A stretch of DNA of 62,000 bases, taken from Adiantum capillus-veneris. Its lineage: Eukaryota; Streptophyta; Polypodiopsida; Polypodiales; Pteridaceae. Under the pieces are notes generated by a model. That model saw only the letters and a list, made by a program, of their open reading frames with translations, ran no database searches and had not been told where the DNA came from. The translations under genes and the position numbers were made by a program. Each line of letters starts with the position of its first letter. The first letter of the stretch is position 1. The stretch spans positions 139,006,398 to 139,068,397 of the forward strand of contig CM043958.1 in the NCBI GenBank assembly GCA_014529385.2. Direction: 5' to 3'. Below are positions 32,649-44,779 of this stretch, one piece after another.

Positions 32649-34340
32649 TGAAAGAGGAGAATCTAGTAGTCAGACACTGAGGAAATACACACGTGTATCT
32701 CGTGCCCCGAGAGTGATTTCAACCAGGGTTAGACTATTTACTAGTCATTGACTAGGTGAGCCTACATGGTACCAAGAGGCTATTGAGATGGAAGATAGCG
32801 TGAAGTGGGAGTATGCTATGCAATCTGAGTATACTTCGATTGTGGAAGATGAAACTTGGGAACTGACAGAGTTGCTTGAAGGCAAACAAGCCTTGCCTTG
32901 CAAATGGATGTACAAGAAGAAGTACACGTCAGAGGATCCCAAGCGTAAATATAAAGGTGAGATTGGTTCCTAAAAATTTCAAGCAGAAGAAGGGGATTTA
33001 TTTTGATGAAATATTTTCTCTTATGTTCAAGACGACTACGCTGGTTTAATAGCCACAAAGGACATAGAATTGGTCCAAATGGATGTGAAAATGGCATTCC
33101 TTCATGGGGATCTTGATGAAGATGTTTACATGAAACGGCCATAGGATTTTAAAGTTAAACCTGAAAAGCCTAGCATGGCAAAACTAGTGTGTAGTCTGAG
33201 AAAGGCATTGTATGGCCTTAAGCAAGTCTATGCATGCATTATCCAAAGGATTTTGGGCCTAGTAGGACAGAATTGATGTGGACTGAGAAAGGCATCGTAT
33301 GTCCTTAAACAAGGCTCAAGTCAATGGTATATAAAATTTGATAAATACATGCAATCCCAAGGTTATGTATGGAGCCAAGAAGATCATTGTTTGTATACCA
33401 AGAGGTTGAATGATGGTTCCCTCAACATCCTTATACTCTATGTGGATGATATGGTAAATGTTGGGAAATCCAAGGATGAGATTGCTTTACTAAAGGAATC
33501 TCTTAGCACGTAGTTTTCTATGAAGGATTTGCGAGATGCAAATCACTCTCTTGGTATGCGTATCAAGAGGGATACAAAATGTGGAATACTTGAGTTGTCT
33601 CAAGAGTTGTATATCCACAAGGTCTTGCAACACTTTAATATATAGGGGGAAAGCTACATTGAGTAACCGAGTGCAGGCATATGCAAACTTAGCAAGAATG
33701 ATGCTCCAAAGTCTGATGTTGAGAAAGGAGAGATGGCCAAGGTGCCATAATGTTTGGTAGTTGGAAGTCTTATGTATGCCATGGTAGCCACGAGACCTGA
33801 CATTGCATTTGCAGTGCGAGTGGTGAGCTGCTTTATGGAACTGGGAAGCGATGAAACATATATTCAAGGTACTTGAACACTACAACAAGCAAGTGCTTAT
33901 GCTTTGGGAATAGTGATGCATCCATTGTGGGTTACAAGGATGCAAATTATGTGGGTTGTGTGGTTTCTAGAGATCCACATCTCGCTACATATTCCCATTT
34001 GTTGGAGCAATTGTGTCATGGAGATCTTGTCTCCAAAATTGCATGTCATCTTCCACCACCGATGCAGAGTATCTCACATCTTCCGATGGTAGCAAGGAAG
34101 TTGTATGGTCAGCTCGCCTAGTGGGAGATCTTGGCATTAATCAGACTCCAATGCTGCATTGTGATAGTCATAGTGTGATTGCTTTAGCGAAGAACCTTGT
34201 GTTTCACTCCAAGTCAAAACACAAAGAAGTTCTTTATCTTTTGATACACGACACATTGGCTAGTTGTCATGTTGAGCTAGTCAAAGTTCATACATATGAC
34301 AACCCTGTAGATGCACTTATAAAGAGTCTACCCTCATAGA
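32649..34340 (+). pseudogene. Copia-2, 3' part: reverse transcriptase and RNase H (broken)
   Basis: Copia sequence resumes just before the RT domain (EPTWYQEAIEMEDSVKWEYAMQSE). It runs through QMDVKMAFLHGDLDEDVYM and KALYGLKQ to the catalytic YVDDM (33439-33453), then to RNase H (GYKDANYVG, DAEYLTSSDGSKEVVW) and ends near HTYDNPVDALIKSL. There are many stops and frame changes. A segment with LRKALYGLKQ is repeated 81 bp downstream (33197 and 33278) as a decayed duplication. The integrase C-terminus expected between 20415 and 32649 (several hundred bases) is missing, so the intervening insertion involved a deletion. Confidence 0.82.
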
Positions 34341-34455
34341 GGTTTGCACATTGCATGGAGATAATGGGTGTAGGGTGAAGCCACTGCTATGATTCACACC
34401 TTTACAATTGTACATACTAATCATTACACTTATAGCCAATTGGGCCATGTTGGCC

Positions 34456-34572
34456 TTCAAGTGGCAGATTGTTAGGGTTCAAGCCAATTGGCCAAACATG
34501 GGGAATTTTTTAGGCGAGCACTTTTTGGCCATCACTTTTTTTGGAATCATGCGAGCGGATTCTTTAATAAGA

Positions 34573-34616
<44 letters not shown>

Positions 34617-34727
34617 GCTCATTTACCCTTATGTAGGCTTGTTCTCTTGCTTTCTTCATCCTTCATTCATGTCTCTTTCTTTGTTCCTCCTTCATTCCCT
34701 TGGCACCTCTTCCCTTAGCACTTTGTA

Positions 34728-34806
<79 letters not shown>

Positions 34807-34850
34807 CTTCCCTCATTCCAATGCACCAAGCATTGTGGCAACCTAGATAG
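34456..34850 (+). repeat. Copia-2 polypurine region and 3' LTR
   Basis: TTCAAGTGGCAGAT is followed by TGTTAGGGTTC at 34470, parallel to copia-1 at 18830. The LTR contains two long (TC)n tracts. The right end is not defined because no second LTR copy is present to align. Confidence 0.6.
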
Positions 34851-34935
34851 AAACATAGAGTGAGAGCGAGAAGATGAGATAGCATGGTTTAGGGTGACAC
34901 ACACACACACACACACATAGAGAGAGAGAGAGACG
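34577..34935. repeat. Microsatellites (TC)n, (CA)n, (GA)n
   Basis: Perfect (TC)n runs cover about 34577-34613 and 34733-34801. (CA)n and (GA)n runs follow at about 34900-34933. Confidence 0.95.
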
Positions 34936-36649
34936 TAGGCAATGATATGCCAACTTTCAAAATGCTTCGTAGACAACAGAAACAAGGCTACTTAAAAGAT
35001 GAACATCCATTAATAATAGAAACCATTACATTTTATATTACTTGTAGTACATAAGGCAACAATTTATATGATGCGTCCGCATTCATTTTCTAAAAGGCTC
35101 ATGGTTTGTAGGAGTGAAGCCCTCTATAGGCAAGAGATTATTCACCACGCGTCCTAGCTACTCTTTATGTCTCCCATCCTCCTCCTTAGTGATGACTCCA
35201 ACTTTCTTCCAGTAGGAGATGGAAAATTGCCCCGTGTCGTTCAAGCTTAGTTGAATGCATCTTGAGGTGATACACGTCTATTGTTTCCTTGAGAGCCTCC
35301 CAAAACCATTTAGCTCCATGGGGATGGCCTCCATGGTATCTCAAGCAAACTTGATGCTATTCTCAAGATCTTCAAACATTGTGGAGAGATAGAGTAGTGC
35401 TCTACGATGGCTATTGAATGGTCACACAACAAAACTGAGGCCAATACCAATTTTATAGCATTTGGGAGACTATTAATTTATTATTCATGTGGATAGATTA
35501 TTGATGTGACACCTCAACATCCACATACCCTATTGCACAATTCACAAAATAATTACAAAATAATGCATTGTAATGAGGCGAGGTCAAAGAATCTTCATTA
35601 TAAGATCATATAAAAAACTATACTAGGGTTCACTTCGTAATCCTACTTACAAAAAAAATGGAAATGCCAAATGCTATGCATCGATGCTTGGATAGGTTTT
35701 GCCCTGGCTACATGCCTTAAATATATTAGCATCCACTAAAACAGGCTGATGGATAAACATGTCTCATTTTGGCTTAGCCCTAGCACATGCAAAAGAATAA
35801 AATACGGGTGTTTGCATGCAGGATAAGGTTTTTTCTTTTCCACCCGATCCATGAAGTCGGGCATGTGCATGATGGCTCCTTACAAATACAAATAATGTAT
35901 AACCCGACATGACCATCTTCGCCGTGGGTCTCTACTTTCAAGACCTCTTCAACACCATATATTCCACATATCTCCTCTACCACCTTTGCCTTCAGCAATA
36001 GTGCTTGGGTGATCTTGCATGCAACATCTCCGGAAGTGGAGGACTAATACCATATGTGCACACCATCCCACATTGTGGCTCGTGCACTATCTTGAGGAGT
36101 GGTTGTATCATCTGACCTGATAGGAGTGTTAGTTTGGTTTTGAGCAAGAGAAATTGGTGTTGCAGGAGAGTTTCCCTCATTGCTCAACTCCACTTGAGAC
36201 CCCCCTTCAAACAATATACACACCTTATCACTAGTTAGGTTGGTGCCCACATGCACGGGCCAAATGTGTGGTGGAGGCTGAGGCTATGGCTCTATGTTTT
36301 GGTCTACTTTGTGGCAATGCAAGATATGATCTGCATAAGACCAAAACCACTGGTGCACTAGACCTTTGGGATTCTTTTGATATCCTTCAAAAGACGGGAC
36401 CGGTACACCAAGGCTTGAACCTATAATGTTCTGCCCACACCTTTGTTCTCCTCTTGGCGTGCCACTGCATGTGAGTCTACTATCTTGGGACGTTTGTCAT
36501 ATAGCCCACATTGCTTCATTTACCTTGCATTCCATTTGTTGGAGCTATATATGGATCACTCTACTTAACTTGGTCTCACCTCTATATATGTATCTCGTCC
36601 TCAATATGAATGAGTCTTTGGGAGCATACATGGTGTGTCTCTTGTCTCA

Positions 36650-36690
<41 letters not shown>

Positions 36691-37559
36691 TGTATCAGAA
36701 CAGTAACAATCACATGACAATTCAACTCATGGTGAAGAAACAAAGTACGTGTATGCGGTTTGCTTATAATATTCATAATTGCTACAAATTTTATTTTTGA
36801 GGATTGAATCTTGTTCATAATGATTATTTTGTGTTAAGAGGAATATAATTAGTGTTTTAAGTAGCGTTAATTGCTCAATGACATGGTGAATCGTTGATTA
36901 AGTTTACTTGTCGATTTGTATTTTGACACTCGCAAATTCATTTCAATTTTTGAGGGTCTTTTTCTCAAGATTTAGACAAACAAGAAAGCGCGATGGAGAG
37001 CATCTACTCGTGCTCTTCAATTTAAGCCGTGGGTTGTAGAAAACAGAGTTTGTAGTAGATAATTATTATGTTTTTAGTACAATGAAGCTTGAAGTAGGTT
37101 TCGTCTTCGTGAAGCATCGGCAATCGTTTTGTTATTTCTAGCATCAACTTTTTCGAACAAAATTAGCATTTTACTATTCATACTGTGGCCACCAATTTTG
37201 AGTCTCACATCACTCTATTTTGAGGACTCTTTTATTGACCCAAAACATCCAAAGAGTGCTGACAACACCTACAATCTCTATCTCATCCACAAGATGAATA
37301 AGTACATGGACTTGGATATCAAAAAAGGACGTCAGTAAATGTTTCTCTGCCAAACAAAGGAGATCAATGCATTCCCTTTTCTTTTGCGGTATTGACCTTG
37401 TATCAATCTCCTTAGACGTGATCCATCTATAAAAAAATATAAGAACAATGTGTGATCTTTATGAAAGTACATATACAAACATCCGCAAACTATACACATA
37501 CCTTCCTAGCTTCCCTAAACTATAGATAACGATTCGGATACCACTTGTTAAGAAACCAT
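34936..37559. other. Unassigned sequence downstream of CACTA-2 transposase
   Basis: I recognise no family here. On the minus strand 36256-35780 has short open stretches without motifs. A (CT)n run occupies about 36653-36684. It may be the 3' part of the CACTA-2 element, but no terminal inverted repeat is evident. Confidence 0.35.
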
Positions 37560-39250
37560 TGATAAAAAGGGGGGAAACATACTACATGTATCAAGTTACA
37601 ATCAAATTAGTATCTCTTGGTTGGAGGAAGAAATTGTTACAATCAAAAAAATATTTGGTTACCTTGATGAAATTATGCCAATCATGTGTCTTCAAGTTCA
37701 AAAGACTCGTGTCATCCACACCGAATATATTCTTCAATGAGGCACCATATCCCGTGGGTGTGCGGATAGATTGTATTTTTTGATTAATTGTGTCAATCTC
37801 TGGAGGTAAGCACCCATGGTGCATGTGCATATTCTTTTCGACCTATCTCTTTATCAATATGGGGCTAGAATATGCGTTTGTAAATTTGAGATTTAAGTTG
37901 TTTCGAGCTGCTTTCGTGTCTTTCAAAACAATAAGATATTTCCACAAATAGTGGCCTACATTTTTGAATATGTGCATATGATCAAGAAGATGAGTGATCT
38001 TCAAATCCTTCCAATAATCCAAACAAAACCATACAGAGATAGAGGGCCGTCCTCGAGATCGGTCCATCGCTTGTAAGCTCTGAGTCTGGATGGATTATGG
38101 GCCCTTCGGTCCATGTTAGGTATATATATATGCGGGAGTCATCCGTTTTGAACATAGTTTGCTCTGGACCTTTCCATTCAAATTTCTAGTTGTGTTATTT
38201 GGCGTAGAAAATTATCTTTGAGTAAGAATCGTTTGTGTCAAAGGTATATATTTTTATCGAGATGTTTATTATACGTAGATTTCAACGAATCATCGCATGA
38301 GGGACAAGCTTTATAACCTTTGATTGAGCACCCTTTATCCATAGTAAAATATTTAGTATGATGATAAAAAGTAGAATGCTAGTGCAATGAAGATGAAAGC
38401 TTCATGCACTAAGCAAAACACTTAGCAAACACAACATCAATTAGAAGTATCTCCATGTATTACTTAAACACAAACCAGTATCGACAGAGTATCCATAGCC
38501 AGGAAAGTCATGTATAGTCCATGCTAAAATTCCTCGAACTCTGAATCTCCTTTTTTTTTTTGGTTTTGACATATCAAGCACGTCTATGCCTCTCCACAAA
38601 TCTTGGAGGTCGTCAATTAGAGGTGCCAAGTATACGTTAATGTTTTTAACCTGACGTTTTCTTGAAATTATAAGAGACAAAAGTAAATGCTCTTATTTAA
38701 AGCAAATAAAGGGTGGCAGATTTTAGTTAACTAGAACTATTGGCCAAGTAGACCGTTTGCTTGAGCGCATGGAGAATGGATTCACACCATCCAAGCCAAC
38801 GTCTATCTTAATGTGTTGTGGCTCTGCTTCAAACTCATGCCATTTTTTATTGATATGTTTGAAAGGAGGGGAATCCAAGGAAATTCTCATAATCCCATCC
38901 GTACTTGCATTCTTTTCTCCCTAGTCCATAAGTATTGCTAAATCTAGGGTTTGAAATATGTGTTGTATATGGGGTGCCAACGAAAAATGTCGAAGTACCT
39001 TACAAGGGATTTGTCCACTCGTATCTTTATAACGAGATGTTTTACATTTGGACATGCCTTTTTATTTTTGTGTGCATCTCTATACAAAATAAATTTATTG
39101 GGATATGTGTGTATGGTGTTGTAATCGAGTTTAAGCTTGCTCGACATCTTTTTCACTTCATCTCTTGATGTAGGAAGGAGTTGAACTATTGAGATAGTAG
39201 CCTGCAATATTTCAAGCAAACACCACATATAGATTAAGTATTTAAACATT
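37560..39250 (-). pseudogene. CACTA-2 TNP2-type transposase (decayed)
   Basis: Successive minus-strand pieces match the plant CACTA transposase core in order: KKMSSKLKLDYNTIHTYPN...LVRYF (39249-38944); APLIDDLQDLWRGID and LAWTIHDFPGYGY (38680-38441); GCSIKGYKACPSCDDS (about 38340-38270); YWKDLKITHLLDHMHIFKNVG (38067-37843); and IRTPTGYGASL with LKTHDWHNF (37830-37591). The same segments occur in CACTA-1 but are diverged. Stops and frame changes separate them, and the domain following the last piece is lost. Such transposases bind terminal repeats and cut the element out of DNA. Confidence 0.8.
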
Positions 39251-41363
39251 AAAAAATAATACCATTATACGTCACACTAAAGACAATAGACAATTGGGCA
39301 ATGCATAATTGCCATGAGTCGTGCTCTCAAGGCCAGGAGGCAAAGGTTGTTGCAAGATGTCCATTTGCAATTCTTGGATTGCATGACCATGTTGTGTGTA
39401 AGAATGATGAGAATCTTGATGATAGATCGTATCTTCATCATCAACTAGAGATGCATGTCCCTACATGGAAATATTATTTATATTATTGACACAATTAGCT
39501 ATAAGAATTTAAATAAATATAAATTTGAATAAAGAATACTAACCATAGGTTGATCTCGGTGTGCAAGCGTTGATGCATGAACATAAACACCCCAATCCAC
39601 CTCATGTGAACTACATTGGTGTCGCGACCTTTGATGTAAGCTTCGACATCTATCGCACCAACATGGAATACGACACCAACATGGAATCCATTCCTCTTCA
39701 TAATAAACTGAAGGTGCTCTCTTTGAAGGCTCTTCATGTCCCATCCCATCGATCGTATGAGAGTGGTCTCCATGGCTACAATATGGCGGCGATGGAGTAC
39801 GAGAGGAATCTGAATCTATATGAAAAATAGAAGTTAAATTTAGTTTGACAAAAGTACTAGTGTGTGTGTATGTATGTATGTACATACATACATATTGTTT
39901 ACACACACACACACACACATATATATACACACACACATACATCATACACAAGTACATACATATTTAGATGCATATATACATGTATACGTGGATATATAAA
40001 CACATTGGGTCAAAAGTGACCCGAAAATGAACTAATTTTGGTCCAAAGTGGCAAAAAATGGCCCAGAAATTGACACATCAGCTCATGTTGCCGTGAGGAA
40101 GAGAGAGAGGGCTTCTTTTAAGTGGAAAAACCCTGCAATTTTGCACTACTATGTAATATTAGCTACTCAACTAACAAAAGGACATCATTCCTATTTTTAC
40201 CCTCATTGATTGTATCACAACTATGAGAAATCCCATACAAGTCCAAAGCCGTTGTATTATCATTGACTATGAAAGAGTAAAGGGGCCAAGGGCTTCCAAA
40301 TTTGTAATTATGTGCAATTTTTGAGCCTTATCATTGAGTCCAATTAGCTAGGAATCCATTCTTAAACCTTGGCTAAGGTATAAAAGCCAATTTTTATAAC
40401 TTTTGACCAAAGTTTTTGGATAATAAAAGAGAGCATATGTTGCAGCTGAGTACTGTGAATTCCGTGTTTCTTTTGATTGCTCGTGTCTCCCTCATGCGGC
40501 GTTGCATTGTGAATCCGAGCAAACCAACGTGCTCAAAGGTGAAAGCTCTCTCTTTCTACGTAAGTTTCTCGCGATGAAGTTGTGTGTTTAGGCGTGCCCG
40601 TCTATGAGTTTTTTTCACTCCCTACGCACCATACATGCATCAAAACTAATTTTTGACCATAGGGATATATAAAGCACATCCTATGGAAGCTATAGAGTGC
40701 TTTAGAGGCCGAAACCAACCTACCTAAAATAGGTTGTTTATCTTAGGCACGATTTTGTCCAAGTGTCAAAAATGACTTTAGAGCATATAGGGATGCTGAG
40801 GATACTCTGCACATTCTTGGTATTTCATTGCATTCGGAGCATTGTAGCTATACAAAATCATCAGGTGAAGCTTGCGGTGGGTCATTTTCTGAAATTGAGA
40901 TTAGGGTTATCTTTGTCAAGCTGTGAGGATCCCATCCAAGTGATAAAGTTGAATTTACTCCCACAGATAGGTGCAACCATCTTGGGTGCGCCTAAGATAG
41001 CCTCAACAAAATTTCAGAGCTGGGGCATATTGAGTATATCCAGTGCTTGAAGAAAGGAGTTTTTAGATGTTTTGTGACTTTTGATTGAAAATTGTGGAAT
41101 CACATGTGATTTAAAGTGCTAGTGTGCTAGACAATCTTGACTCTTCAGAAAAGGGCGAGACAAGGAGCGAAAGCATTGTGTTTGAAACCAAGGACAACTT
41201 TCCAGGTTTGAAGTATCTCTTCAATAAAGTTGTGTGAGCCCATATATGAACTTAAGATCTAGTAGAGTTTTGGGAAACTTGGGTACCTTAGGAGAGAATA
41301 GGAGTAAAGTGTTCATAGAAGAGAGTGTAAAAAAAAAGACCATTAGAAACTATTGCGAAAGAA
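39250..41363. other. Unassigned sequence with microsatellites; possible leader of element H
   Basis: A TG/CA/TA-rich block occupies about 39856-39960. Further on, TATAAAAG at about 40379 within AT-rich sequence could be a promoter, perhaps of an H LTR, but no second copy is available to define an LTR. The open frame at 40763-41050 has no recognised relatives. I see no host gene. Confidence 0.35.
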
Positions 41364-42630
41364 GTGCCAAACACTTATTCCGACTCAAGCTCCGAGATGT
41401 CTTCTTTTTCAACTCAGTCACAAACTGGGACCTCTCTCAAGTTCAAGCATATCTTGACCTTCTGCAAAACCAACAAGTATGAAGCCCATATTTACTTGGA
41501 TCCAAATGAGGATTTTGTCGTAAGGATAGATGACCATACCGTCAAGTTTGAAGATGAGGTTAGGGCAAACAAACAAGACAACTTCTATATGGACCAAAAT
41601 GGGGTGCAATACCTCAAGATACAGGATTCTGATTCAGTAGACAAATGGGGATTGGAGGTATACTCTAATTCCTAATAAGGCTATGAAAGAAGGACCTCAA
41701 GTGCTAGAATTAGAAGGATATGACTTGGTAGATACCAAACCTCTGAAGTGTATAACCATTAAAAACCCTAGACTTGGAGTCTATTGTTGGGAAGCCAACA
41801 ATGTCATGGATCTGATATGGACTACCCATGCCAAACCAAGGCAATTGACACCCTTGAAGATAGCGTATATTTTCAAGATCAAGGAGAAGGGATTAGCGGA
41901 ACTACCTATCGATCTCTTTAGAGATTATTATAACAACAATTTTGTTATGGTGAGTCCGAAGGAGATTGAATAGAACAAATACCAGGGGCATTCGATTCAA
42001 GAAGTGATTACGGGAACGATACCTGAATGTGAGCATAATGTAGGCCCGAATGATAGAGCCTATGATAGTATGATCAATCAAAGAGGAAGCACAAATAGAG
42101 GTAGCCACCTTGATGATGGAAACAAGGGTAGAAGTGCAGAAACCACCTTTAAGAGGGAAAGAATGGGCAACACTAGGACAAGGAGAGGTCCACATGAGTC
42201 ACATCTACCAAACAACTAGTTTGAATGTTTATGGGAGAATTACCGACTAGAAGAGAGAGAGTAGTGTTGAACATAACCGTAGAGTTAAACCAACAGACTT
42301 CCAAAAATGGGTCAAGAAATACAACGGGTCAGTGGATCCGTATAACCACTTAGCGTGCTTCAGACATGTTTTGAGAGCTAGACACATAATCGACTTCCAT
42401 ACACAATTTGAGGGGTTTGGAATGACCTTAGAGGGGAAAGATTTAACTTTGTTCCAGACCATACCTCCTTGGTTCCAGACCATACCTCTTGGGTCAATAA
42501 CCACCTTACCCACTTTGGCAATGAGATTTTTTGCTGCTTGCTCAAAAATGGGAATCAAACATAGTACGGTAGCCCAAATCTAAAGTTTCAAACAATAACA
42601 AGGAGAAACTGTCAGAGATAGTGTGAGTAG
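41364..42630 (+). pseudogene. Element H gag, first part
   Basis: Two consecutive pieces (41364-41675 and 41683-41973) encode an unrecognised, mixed-charge domain (for example HIYLDPNEDFVVRIDDHTVK, then YDLVDTKPLKCITIKNPRL). A third piece (about 42280-42630) carries a retrotransposon gag signature (KPTDFQKWVKKYNGSVDPYNHLACFRHVLRAR, split by neighbouring stops, and FEGFGMTLEGKDLTLF). The reading frame reaches QGETVRDSVS at the CACTA-1 border and continues with RMKQYIDI at 51364. Two TAA stops lie near 42581 and 42596. A 21-bp unit is tandemly duplicated at about 42453-42494. Confidence 0.65.
42628..42630. other. Left target-site duplication TAG of CACTA-1
   Basis: TAG here is repeated at 51361-51363. 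Three-base duplications are the rule for CACTA elements. Removing 42631-51363 restores an open gag frame in H. Confidence 0.9.
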
Positions 42631-42659
42631 AACTACAACAAAAAAAGGTGTTATCGACG

Positions 42660-42815
42660 TATATAGCGACACTTTGCATCGCTATATGCGTCCCTGTGAA
42701 ACTGTCGCAAAGAGCGTTGATATATACATGGAAAGGGTTTATTGGCGATGCAGATAGCGACGCGTATATAGATGCTTATATAGACGCAGATAGCGACGTT
42801 GATATCGACGACCAT
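42660..42815. repeat. Left subterminal repeats of CACTA-1
   Basis: Several copies of TATAGCGAC and GATATCGACG-like motifs occur in both orientations, as expected for transposase-binding subterminal regions. The matching right-hand region is 51173-51335. Confidence 0.75.
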
Positions 42816-43059
42816 AACAGAAAAAAAAAATCTTGGACAGAGGGCAGGTAGCCTGGCCTGTGCACAGTGAAAAGATGGACACAGCCACCACAGCCAGACT
42901 TCCTGCCCTCTGCCCAAGAAAGCGAGTAGCACCAAAATAAACCGTGCTCTTGCAGAAATTTCGGCAGAGTTCCCTTCGTTTTTACATAAACTTTTCAAAA
43001 AAAAAAAATTATGTATACGCCTCCTACATGCTATCCATGTAGGATCTCACATGAGATTT

Positions 43060-43370
43060 AAAGCCAATGACCATAATGAACCATAACCATAACTTAAAAG
43101 CATAACCATAATGAACCATAACCATAACTTAAAAGCATAACCATAACTTAAAACCATAACCGACCATAACCACGTTGATCATAACCAGAAACAAAATTAA
43201 CAATAACCATAAGCATAACCAGAAAGTTAAACATAACCATAAACAAAACCTGAACCATAACTATGTCTATACAAGAATAGGAGAAATAACCATGTCTATA
43301 CAATGACAATGACAATAACCATAACCATAAGGAAAACAATAACTGTCTGAACAATAATCATAACCATATA
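43060..43370. repeat. Degenerate (ACCATA)n repeat
   Basis: CATAACCATAA-type units recur irregularly over about 300 bp. The unit differs from the plant telomere CCCTAAA, so it is not telomeric. Confidence 0.8.
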
Positions 43371-43769
43371 TATATGTCTATACAAAAGGAGACACAGAAG
43401 AGTGTCTGTGTTTCACAAAGCATATATATGAAATCCTGTCCACTGATGACTAGGCGTCACAACCTGCACATAGGACAACTCACAAAATTAGTATTGATAT
43501 TACTTCACATATACTTACTTAATTAAATCTACTCACACATATTAACGTCTCACCTCAAGCGATCAGTGAGACTGTAAGGCCTTCCAATCTACAGGCTCTC
43601 CTGAAGCATCAAGATCATTCAATACTTCATAGATACCTCTGCGATATCAATCTGACTCCTCCTGATGTGTCGGGGCTCGATGCATCGCAAGAATCTGCGT
43701 TTATACAAAAATCAAAGTAATAAGAATACATGATTCATCGCGTTTTCAAAAACGCCATAGTTAAGATTG

Positions 43770-44690
43770 GATTAGAAACTCACAAACTCATAGCGAAAGG
43801 TGTCGAAGCCTCCGCTGCCAAGATGAGATTTCCCCCTGGTCATCTGTCGTATCTGTACGGCCTCACGCTGCTGTCTGAACCGCGTGGCCACTGTCCGCTC
43901 ATCCTCCCTGATCTGCAGCCACGTCTCGTGTGGGATGCCCAAAAGCTTCGGTGAGCCGGTCCTAAAAGCCTTCCGAGCTGCATCTCGTCGATGTTTCACG
44001 GTGTCCCATGCAACACCCTTGATCCACCTCTTCGGAACAACGTCAGAACCCGGAGCAGGCTAGTACTCTCTCAGGATGGTCTCCACTATGTAAGTGACTT
44101 TGTCCTTTTCTTGCTCACCCCAAGACGTCAGAATGCTGGTCGAAAACTGTAGCTCCGCGAGCTGGCGAATCCGCTGTCTCATCTCAGTCCCGACTCTATC
44201 CATGTCAACAAAACCATCTGTCCCTACAATATAGAGCTTGGAGGCACTAGGATCGTGCCCCCCCAAGGTGTCGGAGGTGTGTCAAGAGGTGTGCCTGGGT
44301 AGGACGGGGGTCGTGAGCGAGGAGGGGTCGAAGCATCTGTGGACCCTCCTCCACAGCAACCACCACCTCCACCTGATGATCGTCGAGTGCGCCTGTGCTG
44401 CGGAGATGAGGACGTACCCGCCTCGGCCCCACCCGTAGGTGTTGAAGCGGCTGTGATGGGAGAAGCAGGCGTCGTACCCATAGGCGTCCCCCTCCCCAAT
44501 AGGTGTCCCCCCTAGGCGTCGGACCCTCGGGTGTGAAGCCCGGAGGCGTAGTACTCGTGCCTCTGGCTACCAAGTACTGAGAAACCTCTGCCATCTGAGC
44601 AGGCGTCATCTGTGTAACGAAGCCCATGAATGCATCTGCACTCATAGAAGCGGGATCTGGAAACTGGTCTGCCATACTAAAGTCCTGCAC
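43770..44690 (-). pseudogene. CACTA-1 second gene (Transposase_24-like)
   Basis: The N-terminal part (44690 down) starts MQDFSMADQFPDP and is then proline/glycine-rich, with frame changes at C/G runs near 44260-44500. The C-terminal part (44266-43772) reads WGEQEKDKVTYIVETILREY, then a stop (44061-44063) and HRRDAARKAFRTG plus QMTRGKSHLGSGGFDTF. This is the Lys/Arg-rich helical arrangement of plant En/Spm-associated proteins. In CACTA elements such a second product assists the TNP2 transposase. The assignment is by arrangement and weak motifs. Confidence 0.55.
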
Positions 44691-44779
44691 AAAGAAAGTA
44701 AAATAAAGCGTCAGAACACAGTTGTTTAAATTAACTTTAAGCTTAATTTTAAATCAACGTCTTCACACAAACACTTGGC

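Noticed and set aside
40763-41050. Small host gene upstream of element H
   Set aside because: 96-codon frame without motif, supporting splice sites or conservation; possibly H leader.
43060-43370. Telomere-like repeat
   Set aside because: The unit is ACCATA-like and irregular, not CCCTAAA, and lies inside CACTA-1.
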